A DNA stretch of 64,000 nucleotides. Source: JBEVOS01 sp964563395. Its GTDB lineage: Bacteria > Pseudomonadota > Alphaproteobacteria > Caulobacterales > Aquidulcibacteraceae. The stretch is from the NCBI GenBank assembly GCA_964563395.1, contig CAZLWK010000019.1, positions 1-64,000 on the forward strand, read 5' to 3'. Shown in pieces: positions 49,761 to 58,722 of this stretch. The notes beneath the pieces are model-generated. The model saw only the letters and a list, made by a program, of their open reading frames with translations. It did no database searches and was not told the DNA's origin. Each line of letters opens with the position of its first letter. The stretch's first letter is position 1. The position numbers and the translations under genes were made by a program.

Positions 49761-52289
49761 ATGACCGACCAAACGGACTTCGCAGCGCCGCGGGCAGGCC
49801 GCGTCGACCTGTTCCAGGTCCTGTTCTGGTGCGCGCTCGCCGTCGGCGTCGCCGCCGCCGGTTTCGCGGTCACCGCCGGCCCCACGGTCGGGCGCGCGGG
49901 CGCTATCTTGCTGATTTTGCTGGCCGCGACCGGGATGGTCCTGTTCGTCTGGCTGTCGCGCGGCGCGGGCCGCAGGCACGGCGCCTTCCCAGAGCGCGGC
50001 GCGATCGAAGCGCATTCGCTGTCCGCCCATCGCAGCGATTTCCTCGTGCTCGACGCGCTGGATGAGCCCGCCCTGGTGACGGACGCGAACTTATCCCCAA
50101 TAGCCTCCAACGCCGCCTACGCCGCGCTCGCCGAGGAGGCGGGCATTTTGGGCGAAAGCGATCGCCCGCCGGCGGTGAGCCGCCTGTTCGGCGCCGATCC
50201 CATGCTCTCGGCGCCGATGTTCCGCCTGTCGCGCGCGGCCCAGGCGGGACATACGCGTCGCGAGGAGCTGCCGCAGACCCAGATCGGGCCGGCCGGAGAG
50301 CCCGTGCGCTATGAGGCGAGCGTGGGGCCGATGAGCGGCGGGCGGGTGCTTTGGCGCCTGCGCGAATTGCCGGCGGCGTCTGAGGCCGCGCCAGGCGATG
50401 AGGCGCGCCGCCTTTTCCTGGACGACGCGCCGATCGGCTTCTTCGCCGCGCGCGCGGATGGCGCCGTCACCTATATGAACCGCGCGCTGCGCGCCGTGCT
50501 CGGCGTCGGCGACGATCCCGCGCGCTTGCGCGTGCGCGACATCATCAAGGAAGACGCCAGCCGCCTCGCGCGGCGCGACCGGCGCGGCTTCGGGCCGACG
50601 CGCGCGCAGGTGACGCTGCGCGGGCGCGACGGGATGGAGAGCCCGGCGACGACGCTCTCCTTCTGGTCGGGCGGCGAGAAGGACGGCGCCATGCGCGCCT
50701 TCGTGCTGTTCGCCGATCAAGAGGCCGCCCCGCTCGCCAGCGCGCCGGCGACCGTGCGCGAGCGCGAAGCTGCTGACGGCGTGTTCGAACATGCGCCGTT
50801 CGGCGCGGTCGTGCTGGACGGCGCCGATCCGGCCGCGGCGGCGATCCTCGACGCCAATCCCGCGCTGATGGAGATGACGCAAGGGCGCGCCGCGCCGGGC
50901 GCCGCGTTCGCCGATCTGTTCGACGCCTCCGAAGGCCCCGCCGAACTCGCCGCGCGTCTGCGGCGCGCGTCCAGTCAACCGATGGAGTTCCAGTTGGCGA
51001 CGACGCCGCCGACCGCCGCGCACGTGCAATTCGCGCGCGCGCCGGACGGCAAGGGCCTCGCCTATATCGTCAACGTCACCGAGCAGCGCGAGCTCGAACA
51101 GCGCTTGGCGCAGAGCGAGAAAATGCGCGAGATCGGCATGCTCGCGGGCGGGGTGGCGCACGATTTCAACAATCTGCTCATGGTGGTGATGCAGAATTGT
51201 GATTTCCTGCTGCGCCGCCATCCCGTCGGAGATCCCGATTTCCAGGAACTGCAGGAAATCAATCACCACGCCATGCGCGCCAAGGAATTGAGCGAAATGC
51301 TGCGCGCCTATGCGCGCCAGCAGACGTTCAAGCGCGAAGTGTTCGAGTTTTCGGACTTTATCGTTTCGGTGCAGGAATTGCTGCGTCGCCTGCTCGGCGC
51401 GGCGATCAAGTTCGAGATCAAGTATGGCCGCGATCTGCCGCTTATCAAGGCGGACAAAGCGCAGCTGGAGCGCGTGCTGGTCAATCTGGCCGCCAATGCG
51501 CGCGATGCGATGACGCCGAAAGGCGCGGGCGTGCCGCGCGACGGGCGGCTGACGATCCGGCTTGAACGCGCCACCGCCGAGGATGCACGCGCGCGCGGCT
51601 ACAATCCGATCGAGGACGGCGAGTATCTTCTCGTCGAGGTCGAGGATACCGGCTCGGGCATCAAGACCGAGGACCAGGCGAAGATTTTCCGTCCGTTCCA
51701 TTCCACCAAGGAGGACGGCAAGGGCACCGGCCTTGGCCTCGCCACCTCTTACGGCATCATCAAGCAATCGGGCGGCTACATTTTCTTTGATTCCGTGCTC
51801 GGCAAAGGCACCACCTTCCGGCTCTATCTGCCGGCCCACACGCCCAGCGCCGAGGAGACCGAGGACCTTGCCCGCAAGCAGCGTGAATCCGTGCACCGCC
51901 CCATGACCGATGTCGCCGGCACGGGCCGCATTCTCCTGGTGGAGGATCAGGCCGGCGTGCGCCGCGCCATCGCGCGCAATCTCGTCGAGTGCGGCTTTGA
52001 GATCGTGCAGGCGGAGAACGGCGAGGAGGCGCTTGAGGTGCTCGGCCATGAGCCGGGCGGCTTCGATCTGATCATCTCTGACGTGTCGATGCCGCTGATG
52101 ACCGGGCCTGAAATGCTGCGCGAGGCTGGGCCGAAAATGATCGGAAAGGCGAAGGTGCTGTTCCTTTCCGGCTACGCGCCGGAGAGTTTTGAGAGCACGC
52201 TGCAGGAATTCCCGGTGGCCTATATGTCCAAGCCGGTCGGCATGCCCCAACTCGCCAAGCGCGTGAAGGAATTGCTGGCGCAAGCCTGA
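49761..52289 (+). CDS. cckA: cell-cycle hybrid histidine kinase CckA
   Basis: 842 residues from ATG 49761 (TTG 49743 is possible). Two N-terminal membrane helices (LFWCALAVGVAAAGFAV and AILLILLAATGMVLFVWL), then PAS-like domains (~95-430), a HisKA domain with the phospho-His in GGVAHDFNNLL (~467), an HATPase_c domain (NLAANARDAM, DTGSGI, GTGLGLATSYGI) and a receiver with Asp ~774 (SDVSMPLMTG) and Lys in YMSKPVG. In Caulobacter, CckA feeds phosphate through ChpT to CtrA and CpdR, driving the cell cycle and flagellar genes. Its position after flhB supports orthology. The N-terminal sensory region is Ala/Arg-rich and diverged. Confidence 0.95.
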   Translation: MTDQTDFAAPRAGRVDLFQVLFWCALAVGVAAAGFAVTAGPTVGRAGAILLILLAATGMVLFVWLSRGAGRRHGAFPERGAIEAHSLSAHRSDFLVLDALDEPALVTDANLSPIASNAAYAALAEEAGILGESDRPPAVSRLFGADPMLSAPMFRLSRAAQAGHTRREELPQTQIGPAGEPVRYEASVGPMSGGRVLWRLRELPAASEAAPGDEARRLFLDDAPIGFFAARADGAVTYMNRALRAVLGVGDDPARLRVRDIIKEDASRLARRDRRGFGPTRAQVTLRGRDGMESPATTLSFWSGGEKDGAMRAFVLFADQEAAPLASAPATVREREAADGVFEHAPFGAVVLDGADPAAAAILDANPALMEMTQGRAAPGAAFADLFDASEGPAELAARLRRASSQPMEFQLATTPPTAAHVQFARAPDGKGLAYIVNVTEQRELEQRLAQSEKMREIGMLAGGVAHDFNNLLMVVMQNCDFLLRRHPVGDPDFQELQEINHHAMRAKELSEMLRAYARQQTFKREVFEFSDFIVSVQELLRRLLGAAIKFEIKYGRDLPLIKADKAQLERVLVNLAANARDAMTPKGAGVPRDGRLTIRLERATAEDARARGYNPIEDGEYLLVEVEDTGSGIKTEDQAKIFRPFHSTKEDGKGTGLGLATSYGIIKQSGGYIFFDSVLGKGTTFRLYLPAHTPSAEETEDLARKQRESVHRPMTDVAGTGRILLVEDQAGVRRAIARNLVECGFEIVQAENGEEALEVLGHEPGGFDLIISDVSMPLMTGPEMLREAGPKMIGKAKVLFLSGYAPESFESTLQEFPVAYMSKPVGMPQLAKRVKELLAQA

Positions 52290-52297
52290 GGCGCGTG

Positions 52298-52753
52298 TCA
52301 GCGGCGCGCGCGAAAGAAATCCTTCAGCAGCGCCGCGCTTTCCTCCGCCCGCACCCCGCCACGCACGCTCGGGCGCCAATGGCAGGTCGGGCTTTCGAAG
52401 AAGCGCACGCCGCTCTCCACAGCGCCGCCCTTCGGATCGGACGCGCCATAGACGAGGCGGGCGATACGCGCATGGCTGATCGCGCCCGCGCACATCGCGC
52501 ACGGCTCAAGCGTGACGTAGAGCGTAAGGCCGCCCTTCAAGCGATAATTGGCGAGCGCCGCGGCCGCCGCGCGCAGGGCGCGGATTTCGGCGTGCGCGCT
52601 TGGATCGCGCGAGGCGATGGGCGCATTGCCGGCGCGCGCGATCACCGCGCCGCTCTCGGGATCGACGATGACGCAGCCGATCGGCGCTTCCCCGGCGGCG
52701 GCGGCGGCGCGCGCCTCGTCCAGCGCGAGGCCCATGAAGTGGTCATCGCTCAT
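52298..52753 (-). CDS. tadA: tRNA-specific adenosine deaminase
   Basis: 151 residues. The zinc deaminase motifs HAEIRALR (His and catalytic Glu) and PCAMCAGAI (two Cys) are intact. TadA converts A34 to inosine in tRNA-Arg(ACG). The C-terminal FFRARR and the RPSVRGGVRAEES region fit TadA better than guanine deaminase. Next to cckA as in Caulobacter. Its start overlaps the stop of the ABM-like gene. Confidence 0.9.
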   Translation of the reverse strand: MSDDHFMGLALDEARAAAAAGEAPIGCVIVDPESGAVIARAGNAPIASRDPSAHAEIRALRAAAAALANYRLKGGLTLYVTLEPCAMCAGAISHARIARLVYGASDPKGGAVESGVRFFESPTCHWRPSVRGGVRAEESAALLKDFFRARR

Positions 52754-53064
52754 GCGGGAACCAAGAGATCGCGCGTCACCGGCATGGCGTATAGCGTTTC
52801 AAAGCCGTTCGGCGCGATGGCGTCCCGATAGAGCCGGCGCGCCTCTTCATTGGAATGGCGCATGCCGGCCTCGGTCGCCCGCTCCCAGGTTTCACGGTCC
52901 GGCCATTGCGCATAGGCGATATAAATTCCATCACCCGCCGCGTGCAGCCGCGAGCCAAGCCCGCCGAATTCCTGTTTTATGGCCTCCGTGCCCGCGGCCC
53001 AGCCGGCCTCGAACTGCGCTTCCCGCCCTGCTATCACCCGCCACCGATAAATCACTGCGAACAT
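52750..53064 (-). CDS. ABM-type small protein
   Basis: 104 residues with the dimeric alpha/beta-barrel pattern (MFAVIYRWRVIAGREAQFEAGW, GSRLHAAGDGIYIAYAQWPDRETWERAT). No catalytic residues can be assigned. GAGG seven bases before the ATG. Its start codon is interlocked with that of the pseudouridine synthase gene on the other strand, sharing two bases of CATG. The 4-base overlap with tadA implies joint transcription. Confidence 0.8.
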   Translation of the reverse strand: MFAVIYRWRVIAGREAQFEAGWAAGTEAIKQEFGGLGSRLHAAGDGIYIAYAQWPDRETWERATEAGMRHSNEEARRLYRDAIAPNGFETLYAMPVTRDLLVPA

Positions 53065-53818
53065 GACTGAGCCTCAAAGAGCCGGCCTTGCGGACGTCGC
53101 GGGCGAGCGAATCGCCAAGATGCTGGCCCGCGCGGGCGTTTGCTCGCGCCGCGACGCCGAGCGCCTGATCGCGGAGGGCCGCGTCAAGCTCAACGGCAAA
53201 GTCCTCGATACGCCCGCCGTGAAGGTGACGGAAGCCGATCATGTGGTGGTGGACGGCAAGCCCGTGCGCGCGGCCGAGCCGACGCGGCTCTGGCGCTATC
53301 ACAAACCCGCCGGGCTGGTGACGACCCATCGCGACCCACAAGGGCGGCCAACGGTGTTCGCCGCGCTGCCCGAAGGCATGCCGCGTGTCGTCTCCATCGG
53401 CCGCCTGGATTTGACCTCGGAAGGCTTGCTGCTGCTGACCAATGACGGCGCGCTCGCGCGCAAGCTCGAATTGCCCTCCAATGGCTGGGTGCGCCGCTAT
53501 CGCGCGCGCGCCTTCGGCCAAGTGACGCAGGCTGAATTGGATCAGTTGAAGGACGGCGTCACCATAGCCGGGGTGCGCTATGGCCGCATCGAGGCCAAGC
53601 TGGAGCGCCAGCAGGGCGCCAACGCCTGGATCGCCATCTCCATCGCCGAAGGCAAGAACCGCGAGGTTCGGCGCATCCTTGAAGACATCGGGCTCAAGGT
53701 GAACCGGCTGATCCGCGTCGCCTACGGTCCGTTTCAGCTTGGCCTTCTAAAGCCCGGAGCGGTGGAGGAAGTGCCGCGCAAGGTCATCCGCGAGCAGATC
53801 GGTAAAAGCGCGGCTTAA
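53063..53818 (+). CDS. 23S rRNA pseudouridine synthase (RluB/RsuA family)
   Basis: 251 residues. N-terminal S4 RNA-binding domain (ERIAKMLARAGVCSRRDAERLI), then the RsuA-type catalytic core with GRLDLTSEGLLLLTNDG (catalytic Asp) and EGKNREVRRILEDIG. Closest in pattern to RluB, which modifies U2605 of 23S rRNA, but the target position is not proven. No ribosome site is visible before ATG 53063, and a later start would cut the S4 domain. The 3' end overlaps the terC-like gene by 4 bases. Confidence 0.9.
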   Translation: MTEPQRAGLADVAGERIAKMLARAGVCSRRDAERLIAEGRVKLNGKVLDTPAVKVTEADHVVVDGKPVRAAEPTRLWRYHKPAGLVTTHRDPQGRPTVFAALPEGMPRVVSIGRLDLTSEGLLLLTNDGALARKLELPSNGWVRRYRARAFGQVTQAELDQLKDGVTIAGVRYGRIEAKLERQQGANAWIAISIAEGKNREVRRILEDIGLKVNRLIRVAYGPFQLGLLKPGAVEEVPRKVIREQIGKSAA

Positions 53819-54501
53819 TGCGCGGCCGGCGCGGCGTGACCGCCAAGGATGGCGGGCATCGCCGGCACGATTTGCGGGAAGAAGATGTGCGCGTCCTCCC
53901 ACACCATGCGCACCGCCGCGAAGACGATGACCACGATGCCGAGGATGGCGATCCAGCGGAACCGCTCGATCACCCGCGCGATGACTCCGGCCGCCACGCC
54001 CATGAGCACGACTGAAAGGATAAGGCCGAACGCCATGATTTCCGGCGAGTGGCGCGACACGCCCGCCACCGCCAGCACATTGTCCAGCGACATCGACACG
54101 TCGGCGATCACGATGGTCAAAAGCGCGCGCGAGAAGCTCGCGGGCGGTGCGGCCGCCTCCGCCACCTCTTCGGCCACATGCGCGCCTTCGGCGGGATCGG
54201 CGAGGCCGCTTGGCGGGCGATGGGCTTGAAGGTCCTGCCACATGCGCCAGGCCACCCAGAACAACAAAATCCCGCCAAAGAGGAGGATGCCGCGAATTTC
54301 CAGAAGCTGCACTGTGATCAGCGCGAACACGATGCGCAGCACAAGCGCGCCGACCACGCCCCAGAAAATGGCCTGGCGCTGCTGCTTCGCCGGCAGGGCC
54401 GATGCGGCGAGACCGACGGCGACGGCGTTGTCGCCCGCCAGCGCGAGGTCGATCAGGATCACCTGCACGAGGGCGGCGATGTCGGCGGCGGTGAATTCCA
54501 A
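53815..54501 (-). CDS. TerC/YjbE family integral membrane protein
   Basis: 228 residues, about seven membrane helices. The family motifs with acidic residues are VILIDLALAGDNAVAVGLA (helix 1) and IVIADVSMSLDNVLAVAG (helix 4), which in TerC proteins are implicated in metal-ion (Mn or Ca) efflux or tellurite resistance. A charged loop (~95-125) separates the two halves. Likely a metal exporter that may help metallate exported proteins (family inference). Convergent with the pseudouridine synthase gene. Confidence 0.88.
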   Translation of the reverse strand: MEFTAADIAALVQVILIDLALAGDNAVAVGLAASALPAKQQRQAIFWGVVGALVLRIVFALITVQLLEIRGILLFGGILLFWVAWRMWQDLQAHRPPSGLADPAEGAHVAEEVAEAAAPPASFSRALLTIVIADVSMSLDNVLAVAGVSRHSPEIMAFGLILSVVLMGVAAGVIARVIERFRWIAILGIVVIVFAAVRMVWEDAHIFFPQIVPAMPAILGGHAAPAAH

Positions 54502-54552
54502 GAGCGTCCCCGTTTGGCGTGGGCGCGTTTCTTGCGGCGCGCGCGTCCGGGG

Positions 54553-54939
54553 TCAAGGCCGGGCCGCGTTCAGCGCCAGCGCAGCGCAGGCCATGATCCC
54601 GGCCGCCCAGAGACCAATGATGAGGGCGAGTCCCATTCTTGATATGGGCCGGGCCGTCCGGCTCGCCGTCAGCCGATGCTCGTCCATGAGCGCGGGCGGA
54701 ACCAGCTTGAGGACGAGCCACGCGCCGAGCGGCACGAGCACGATGTCATCCAACAGGCCCAGGATGGGGATGAAGTCCGGAATGAGATCGATCGGCGAAA
54801 GCGCGTAAGCGGCGACCAGCCCGGCCAACAGCTTCGCGTGAAGCGGCGTGCGGGGATCGCGCGCGGCGAGATAGAGCGCATGCGCGTCGCGCTTGAGCGC
54901 CCTGGCCCAGGCGCCCACCGCCTCGATTGCTCGTTTCAT
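54553..54939 (-). CDS. YkvA family (DUF1232) membrane protein
   Basis: 128 residues with the DUF1232 core LSPIDLIPDFIPILGLLDDIVLV (~48-70) and a C-terminal hydrophobic helix (MGLALIIGLWAAGIMACAALAL). Function of the family is unknown. Its start overlaps the stop of the enoyl-CoA hydratase gene by 4 bases on the same strand, so it is probably co-transcribed, with no clear functional link. Confidence 0.85.
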   Translation of the reverse strand: MKRAIEAVGAWARALKRDAHALYLAARDPRTPLHAKLLAGLVAAYALSPIDLIPDFIPILGLLDDIVLVPLGAWLVLKLVPPALMDEHRLTASRTARPISRMGLALIIGLWAAGIMACAALALNAARP

Positions 54940-55724
54940 TGCTCCTGGATCGGCTTGCCTTCCGCGCGGCGCATCGCCGCCACCGCCTCGGGATCGCGCG
55001 CCAGAAGGCCGGCGAAGGCGGCGCGCTCTTCGGCGAGCCCGGCGCTCAAGGGCCGATCCAGCGCTGCGCGCACGAGGCGCTTGGCGGCGGCGAGGCCGCC
55101 AGCGGGCAGGCGCGCCAGGGCCTTGGCGCGCGCCACGGCGTCAGCGCGCGCGTCGGCAGCGAGCGCGTGAACGAGGCCGAGCTCCAGCGCCTTGTGCGCG
55201 TTGACGGTCTCGCCCTCCAGGATGAAGGCGAGCGCGCGGGCTTCGCCGATCAGGCGCGGCAGGCGCTGCGTGCCGCCCCCGCCTGGGAATATGCCGATGC
55301 GCGTCTCGGGCAGGCCGATCGGGCCGGCGCTCGCGGCGGCGATGCGCAGATCGCACGCCAGGGCGAGTTCGAAGCCCCCGCCCATGCAGGGCCCGTTGAT
55401 GGCGGCGATCACGGGCTTGTCGCAAGCGAAGATCGCGTCGGCGAGATCGTTGAAATCGGGACCGGCGGGGCCGGGCGGCGGTGCGGGCGTGCGTCCTTGC
55501 AGGATGTCGCCCCAGCGGACCAATTCCTCGACGTCGTAATGGCGGATGAACATGTTCGGATCGCCGCCCGTCAGCACCAGGGCCCCGATCGTGGGATCGG
55601 CGGCGGCGGCGTCGAAGGCGGCCTTAAGTAGCACGACGCCGCGCGCGGTCATCGTTCCCTTGGGCGCGTTGGAATAGGCCAGGATCGCCACCGGCCCGTC
55701 GCGTTCGCTTGTCACCTTCGCCAT
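54936..55724 (-). CDS. enoyl-CoA hydratase/isomerase family protein
   Basis: 262 residues. Crotonase segments are GALVLTGGDPNMFIRHYDVEEL (first oxyanion-hole region, atypical) and NGPCMGGGFELALACDLRIAA (second). LPETRIGIFPGGGGTQRLPRLIG contains the usual active-site loop. The N terminus is ARG-type rather than NRP, so the substrate may differ from standard fatty acyl-CoAs. GGAGAG lies close before ATG 55724. Heads a two-gene unit with the YkvA gene. Confidence 0.87.
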   Translation of the reverse strand: MAKVTSERDGPVAILAYSNAPKGTMTARGVVLLKAAFDAAAADPTIGALVLTGGDPNMFIRHYDVEELVRWGDILQGRTPAPPPGPAGPDFNDLADAIFACDKPVIAAINGPCMGGGFELALACDLRIAAASAGPIGLPETRIGIFPGGGGTQRLPRLIGEARALAFILEGETVNAHKALELGLVHALAADARADAVARAKALARLPAGGLAAAKRLVRAALDRPLSAGLAEERAAFAGLLARDPEAVAAMRRAEGKPIQEQ

Positions 55725-55794
55725 CGGCGCTCTCCTTCGCGCCGCACGCTAAACCGCTCTTCCCTCGCCGCAAGCGGCGCCGCATGGGAGAGCA

Positions 55795-56367
55795 ATGCGG
55801 ATCGTCGCGGGACAATTCAAAGGACGCGCGCTGGCGACGCCGGAAGGGCGCGCCACGCGCCCCACCAGCGACCGCACGCGCGAGGCGGTGTTCAACATTC
55901 TGGAGCACGCTCCATGGGCGCGCGGCGTGGAGGGCGCGCGGGTGCTCGATCTCTTCGCGGGCTCGGGCGCGCTTGGGCTTGAAGCGCTGTCGCGCGGGGC
56001 TGCCTTCGCCCTCTTCGTGGAGACGGACGAGGCCGCCCGCGGCGCGATCCGCCGCAATGTCGATGCGTTCGGCTTGTTTGGGAGCACGCGCGTGCATCGG
56101 CGGGACGCCACCGATCTTGGCGTGAAGCCGGCGGGGCTGGGCGCGCCTTTCGATCTTGTGTTCGCCGATCCGCCTTATGGCAAAGGTCTAAGCGAGGCGG
56201 CCTTGGCGCGGCTTGGGCCCGGCGGCTGGATCGAGCAAGACGCGCTGATCGTTTTTGAACATGGCGCGGGCGAAGCGGTCGCGCTGCCCGATTTCGACGT
56301 GCTGGATGAGCGCGCTTATGGCGCGGCGGCGATCAAATTCCTGCGGCCAAAGCCGGCGGGCGCTTAG
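55795..56367 (+). CDS. rsmD: 16S rRNA (guanine(966)-N(2))-methyltransferase
   Basis: 190 residues. RsmD hallmarks: MRIVAGQFKGRAL at the N terminus, RPTSDRTREAVFNIL, the SAM motif VLDLFAGSGALGLEALSRG, and the N2-guanine catalytic motif FADPPYGKG. Length is normal. It often follows an rRNA pseudouridine synthase gene; here two unrelated genes have come between (rluB-like, terC, ykvA, hydratase, rsmD). It overlaps the convergent TPR gene by 4 bases. Confidence 0.94.
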   Translation: MRIVAGQFKGRALATPEGRATRPTSDRTREAVFNILEHAPWARGVEGARVLDLFAGSGALGLEALSRGAAFALFVETDEAARGAIRRNVDAFGLFGSTRVHRRDATDLGVKPAGLGAPFDLVFADPPYGKGLSEAALARLGPGGWIEQDALIVFEHGAGEAVALPDFDVLDERAYGAAAIKFLRPKPAGA

Positions 56368-57014
56368 GGCGCGGGCGCTTCGCCGGTGCGCTTGGCTTCC
56401 AGCACGTGGCCGAGCACCAGGCGCGCCTCCACATCGGTCGGCGCGATCGCGATCGCGGCGCGCGCGTCGCGCTCGGCGAGATCGTGCGCGCCCTGGCGCA
56501 TCCGCGCGGCCGCGCGCAGGCGCAGCGCCAGCGCGCTGTTCGGCGCCAGATCGAGCGCGCGGTTGAGATCTTCCTCCGCGCCGCGCCAATCCGCGCCCAG
56601 CGCGTGGGCCAGAGACCGATCGATAAGGAGATCGACCCGCGCCGGATCGTCCGCGCCTACAAGCGCCAAAGCGGCGCCGAAGGCGGCGAGGGCGCGCTCG
56701 CGCGCGCGTGCGATGAGGAAGGCGTTGCCCGCTTGTGACAGCAGCTCGGCCCGCTCTTCAGGTTCGGCGTCTTCGGCCAACGATTCGAAGCGGCGCCCGG
56801 CCTCGTCGGCGCGATCGAGCGCCACCAGCGCCATGGCGGCGCAGCGATAAGGTTCGCGCGTGCGCGTCTCCGCGCCCCACGCCATCGCCTCCTCATAGGC
56901 GCGCGCTGCGTCCGTTTCGATCGCCGCCACGCAGGCGGCGAAGCGGTCGGGCGGCGATGGTGCGGCCTCAGCCTGGAGCAGCGCGAAGGGCAAGGCTAGG
57001 GCGGCGATCAGCAT
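56364..57014 (-). CDS. exported TPR-repeat protein
   Basis: About 216 residues from ATG 57014 (TTG 57044 is in frame upstream). A signal peptide (MLIAALALPFALLQAEAA) precedes a helical domain with tetratricopeptide-like units (AGNAFLIARARERALAAFGAALALVG, AHALGADWRGAEEDLNRALDLAPNSALAL, HDLAERDARAAIAIAPTDVEARLVLG). Probably a periplasmic scaffold protein. Partner unknown. Confidence 0.75.
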   Translation of the reverse strand: MLIAALALPFALLQAEAAPSPPDRFAACVAAIETDAARAYEEAMAWGAETRTREPYRCAAMALVALDRADEAGRRFESLAEDAEPEERAELLSQAGNAFLIARARERALAAFGAALALVGADDPARVDLLIDRSLAHALGADWRGAEEDLNRALDLAPNSALALRLRAAARMRQGAHDLAERDARAAIAIAPTDVEARLVLGHVLEAKRTGEAPAP

Positions 57015-57060
57015 CCGCCCTGCCTGCCCGCGCCGTGCGGCCAAATCGCGGCGCCTCAGC

Positions 57061-57843
57061 TCAGCGGCCGGTCCATTTCGGCGCGCGCTTTTCAGCGAAG
57101 GCGCGCGGTCCCTCCTTCAAATCCTCGGATTGGAAGAGCGCGCGGATCGCGGGATAGGCGTTTTGCCCCTTGATGGCCGCCTCCAGCGTCGGTTCGTCGA
57201 GCCCCTTGAGCGCGGTCTCCTTGGTGGCGCGCACCGACATGGGCGAACATTCCAGGATAAGGCCGGCCCATTTGCGCGCCGCGCTCATCAGCTCGGCCTG
57301 CGGAACCACTTCATTGACGAAGCCCAGCGCCGCGCCTTCGGCCGCGCTCACGCGGCGCGCGGTGAGCATCATCCCCATGGCGCGCTTGAGCCCGATCTGG
57401 CGCGGCAGGCGGTGCATGCCGCCGGCGAGTGCGGCCAGCCCAACCTTTGGCTCGGGCAGCGCGAACACGGCGTTGTCCGAGGCGACGATAAGGTCGCAGG
57501 CCAGCGCGATCTCGAAGCCCCCGCCCATCGCCACGCCATTGACGGCGGCGATCAGCGGCTTGTTGAGGTCGAACCGCGAGGTCAGCCCGGCGAACCCGCT
57601 GGGCGGGGTGCGCATGTCGCCGCCCTTGGCCTGGTGGGTGAGATCGTTGCCGGCGGAAAAGGCGCGCTCGCCCGCCCCCGTGACGATGGCGACCCATTGG
57701 TCGGGATCGGCGGCGAATTGGTCGAAGGCGTCATGCAGCTCGAAATGCGCCGGCGAGTGCAGCGCGTTCATTTTTTCAGGCCGGTTCAGCGTGACGATCG
57801 TGAGCGGACCCTCGCGCTCGACCGTGATGAATTCATAAGCCAT
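57061..57843 (-). CDS. enoyl-CoA hydratase
   Basis: 260 residues from ATG 57843 with GGAGG seven bases upstream. Canonical crotonase motifs: TLNRPEKMNALHSPAH, AFSAGNDLTHQAKGGDM, NGVAMGGGFEIALACDLIVAS and LPEPKVGLAALAGGMHRLPRQIG. The Glu in the last motif matches one of the paired catalytic Glu, so hydration of a 2-enoyl-CoA is likely. A third crotonase in this window. It converges on no partner and lies behind the OmpR-type regulator gene on the same strand. Confidence 0.9.
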   Translation of the reverse strand: MAYEFITVEREGPLTIVTLNRPEKMNALHSPAHFELHDAFDQFAADPDQWVAIVTGAGERAFSAGNDLTHQAKGGDMRTPPSGFAGLTSRFDLNKPLIAAVNGVAMGGGFEIALACDLIVASDNAVFALPEPKVGLAALAGGMHRLPRQIGLKRAMGMMLTARRVSAAEGAALGFVNEVVPQAELMSAARKWAGLILECSPMSVRATKETALKGLDEPTLEAAIKGQNAYPAIRALFQSEDLKEGPRAFAEKRAPKWTGR

Positions 57844-57910
57844 GACGTCGCCTCCTTGTGCGGCGCCCGCAATGGCGGGGCGGACGCTGCGTCCGTCAAG
57901 CCTCGCCGGC

Positions 57911-58618
57911 TCAGCCGCGTCGCACGGGCACGCCGAGGCGGTAGCCAAAACCCGCCGCGGTGACGACGATCGGCGGCGGCGCATCGAGATCCCCGCCCAT
58001 CTTCTTGCGAATGCGGCTGACCAGCGCATCGACGGAACGGGGATCGGCGCGGCCGTCGCTGCGCGTCACCGCTTCGCTCAGCACGTCGCGCGACACGATC
58101 TTGCCGCCCGCTTCCGCAAGCCGGGCGAGCAGGTCGAACTCGCCGCGCGTCAAGGCGGCGATCGCGCCGTTTTCATGCGTGAGCGTGCGCCGTCGCAAAT
58201 CCATCGTCCAGCCGCCGAATTGCAGCCGAGGCGATTCGGAGAAGGCGCGCCGGCGCAGAAGGCTGCGCACCCGCGCGGCCAGTTCCGCCAGATCGATCGG
58301 CTTGAGCACGTAATCGTCCGCGCCGTCATCAAGGGCGGCGATGCGTGCATCCCGGTCATCGAGGATGGTGACGATGATGAGGCCCACGCCGGTGGCGCTC
58401 AATTCCTTCGTCAGCGTCATGCCATTGAGGCCAGGCAGTCCCAGATCGAGAATGACGATGTCGGCGGGCTGCGCCTTGAGCGCGGCGCGGCAGGCGAACA
58501 CGTCCGCCGCCATGCGCACCTCGTGGCCGTCATCGCTCAGCACGCGGGCGATTGATTCCCGCGTGAGGGCTTCGTCCTCGACAACAATAATGCGTGCGCG
58601 CTCGACCGCGTTCGTCAT
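57911..58618 (-). CDS. OmpR-family response regulator
   Basis: 235 residues. Receiver domain (~8-125) with acidic residues VEDE, phospho-Asp in LDLGLPGLNG and Lys in VLKPID, then a winged-helix DNA-binding domain (~135-230; TRGEFDLLARLAE, SVDALVSRIRKKMGG, VTAAGFGYRLG). Divergent from the giant AAA-TPR-kinase gene across about 104 bases, so it is the likely final receiver and DNA-binding output of that phosphorelay. It may regulate the shared intergenic region. Confidence 0.93.
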   Translation of the reverse strand: MTNAVERARIIVVEDEALTRESIARVLSDDGHEVRMAADVFACRAALKAQPADIVILDLGLPGLNGMTLTKELSATGVGLIIVTILDDRDARIAALDDGADDYVLKPIDLAELAARVRSLLRRRAFSESPRLQFGGWTMDLRRRTLTHENGAIAALTRGEFDLLARLAEAGGKIVSRDVLSEAVTRSDGRADPRSVDALVSRIRKKMGGDLDAPPPIVVTAAGFGYRLGVPVRRG

Positions 58619-58722
58619 GACCCACCGACTTGCGACTGTGCCGCAACGCCGATCGTTTGTTGTGAATGGAATGCGAACAACTCACAGGTGTGCAAGAGTG
58701 ATCGCGCGCTTAATCTTGCGGC

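Noticed and set aside
50091..52502. 803-codon open frame antisense to cckA
   Set aside because: High GC gives long reverse frames. It has no recognisable domain and the plus strand encodes CckA with all motifs.
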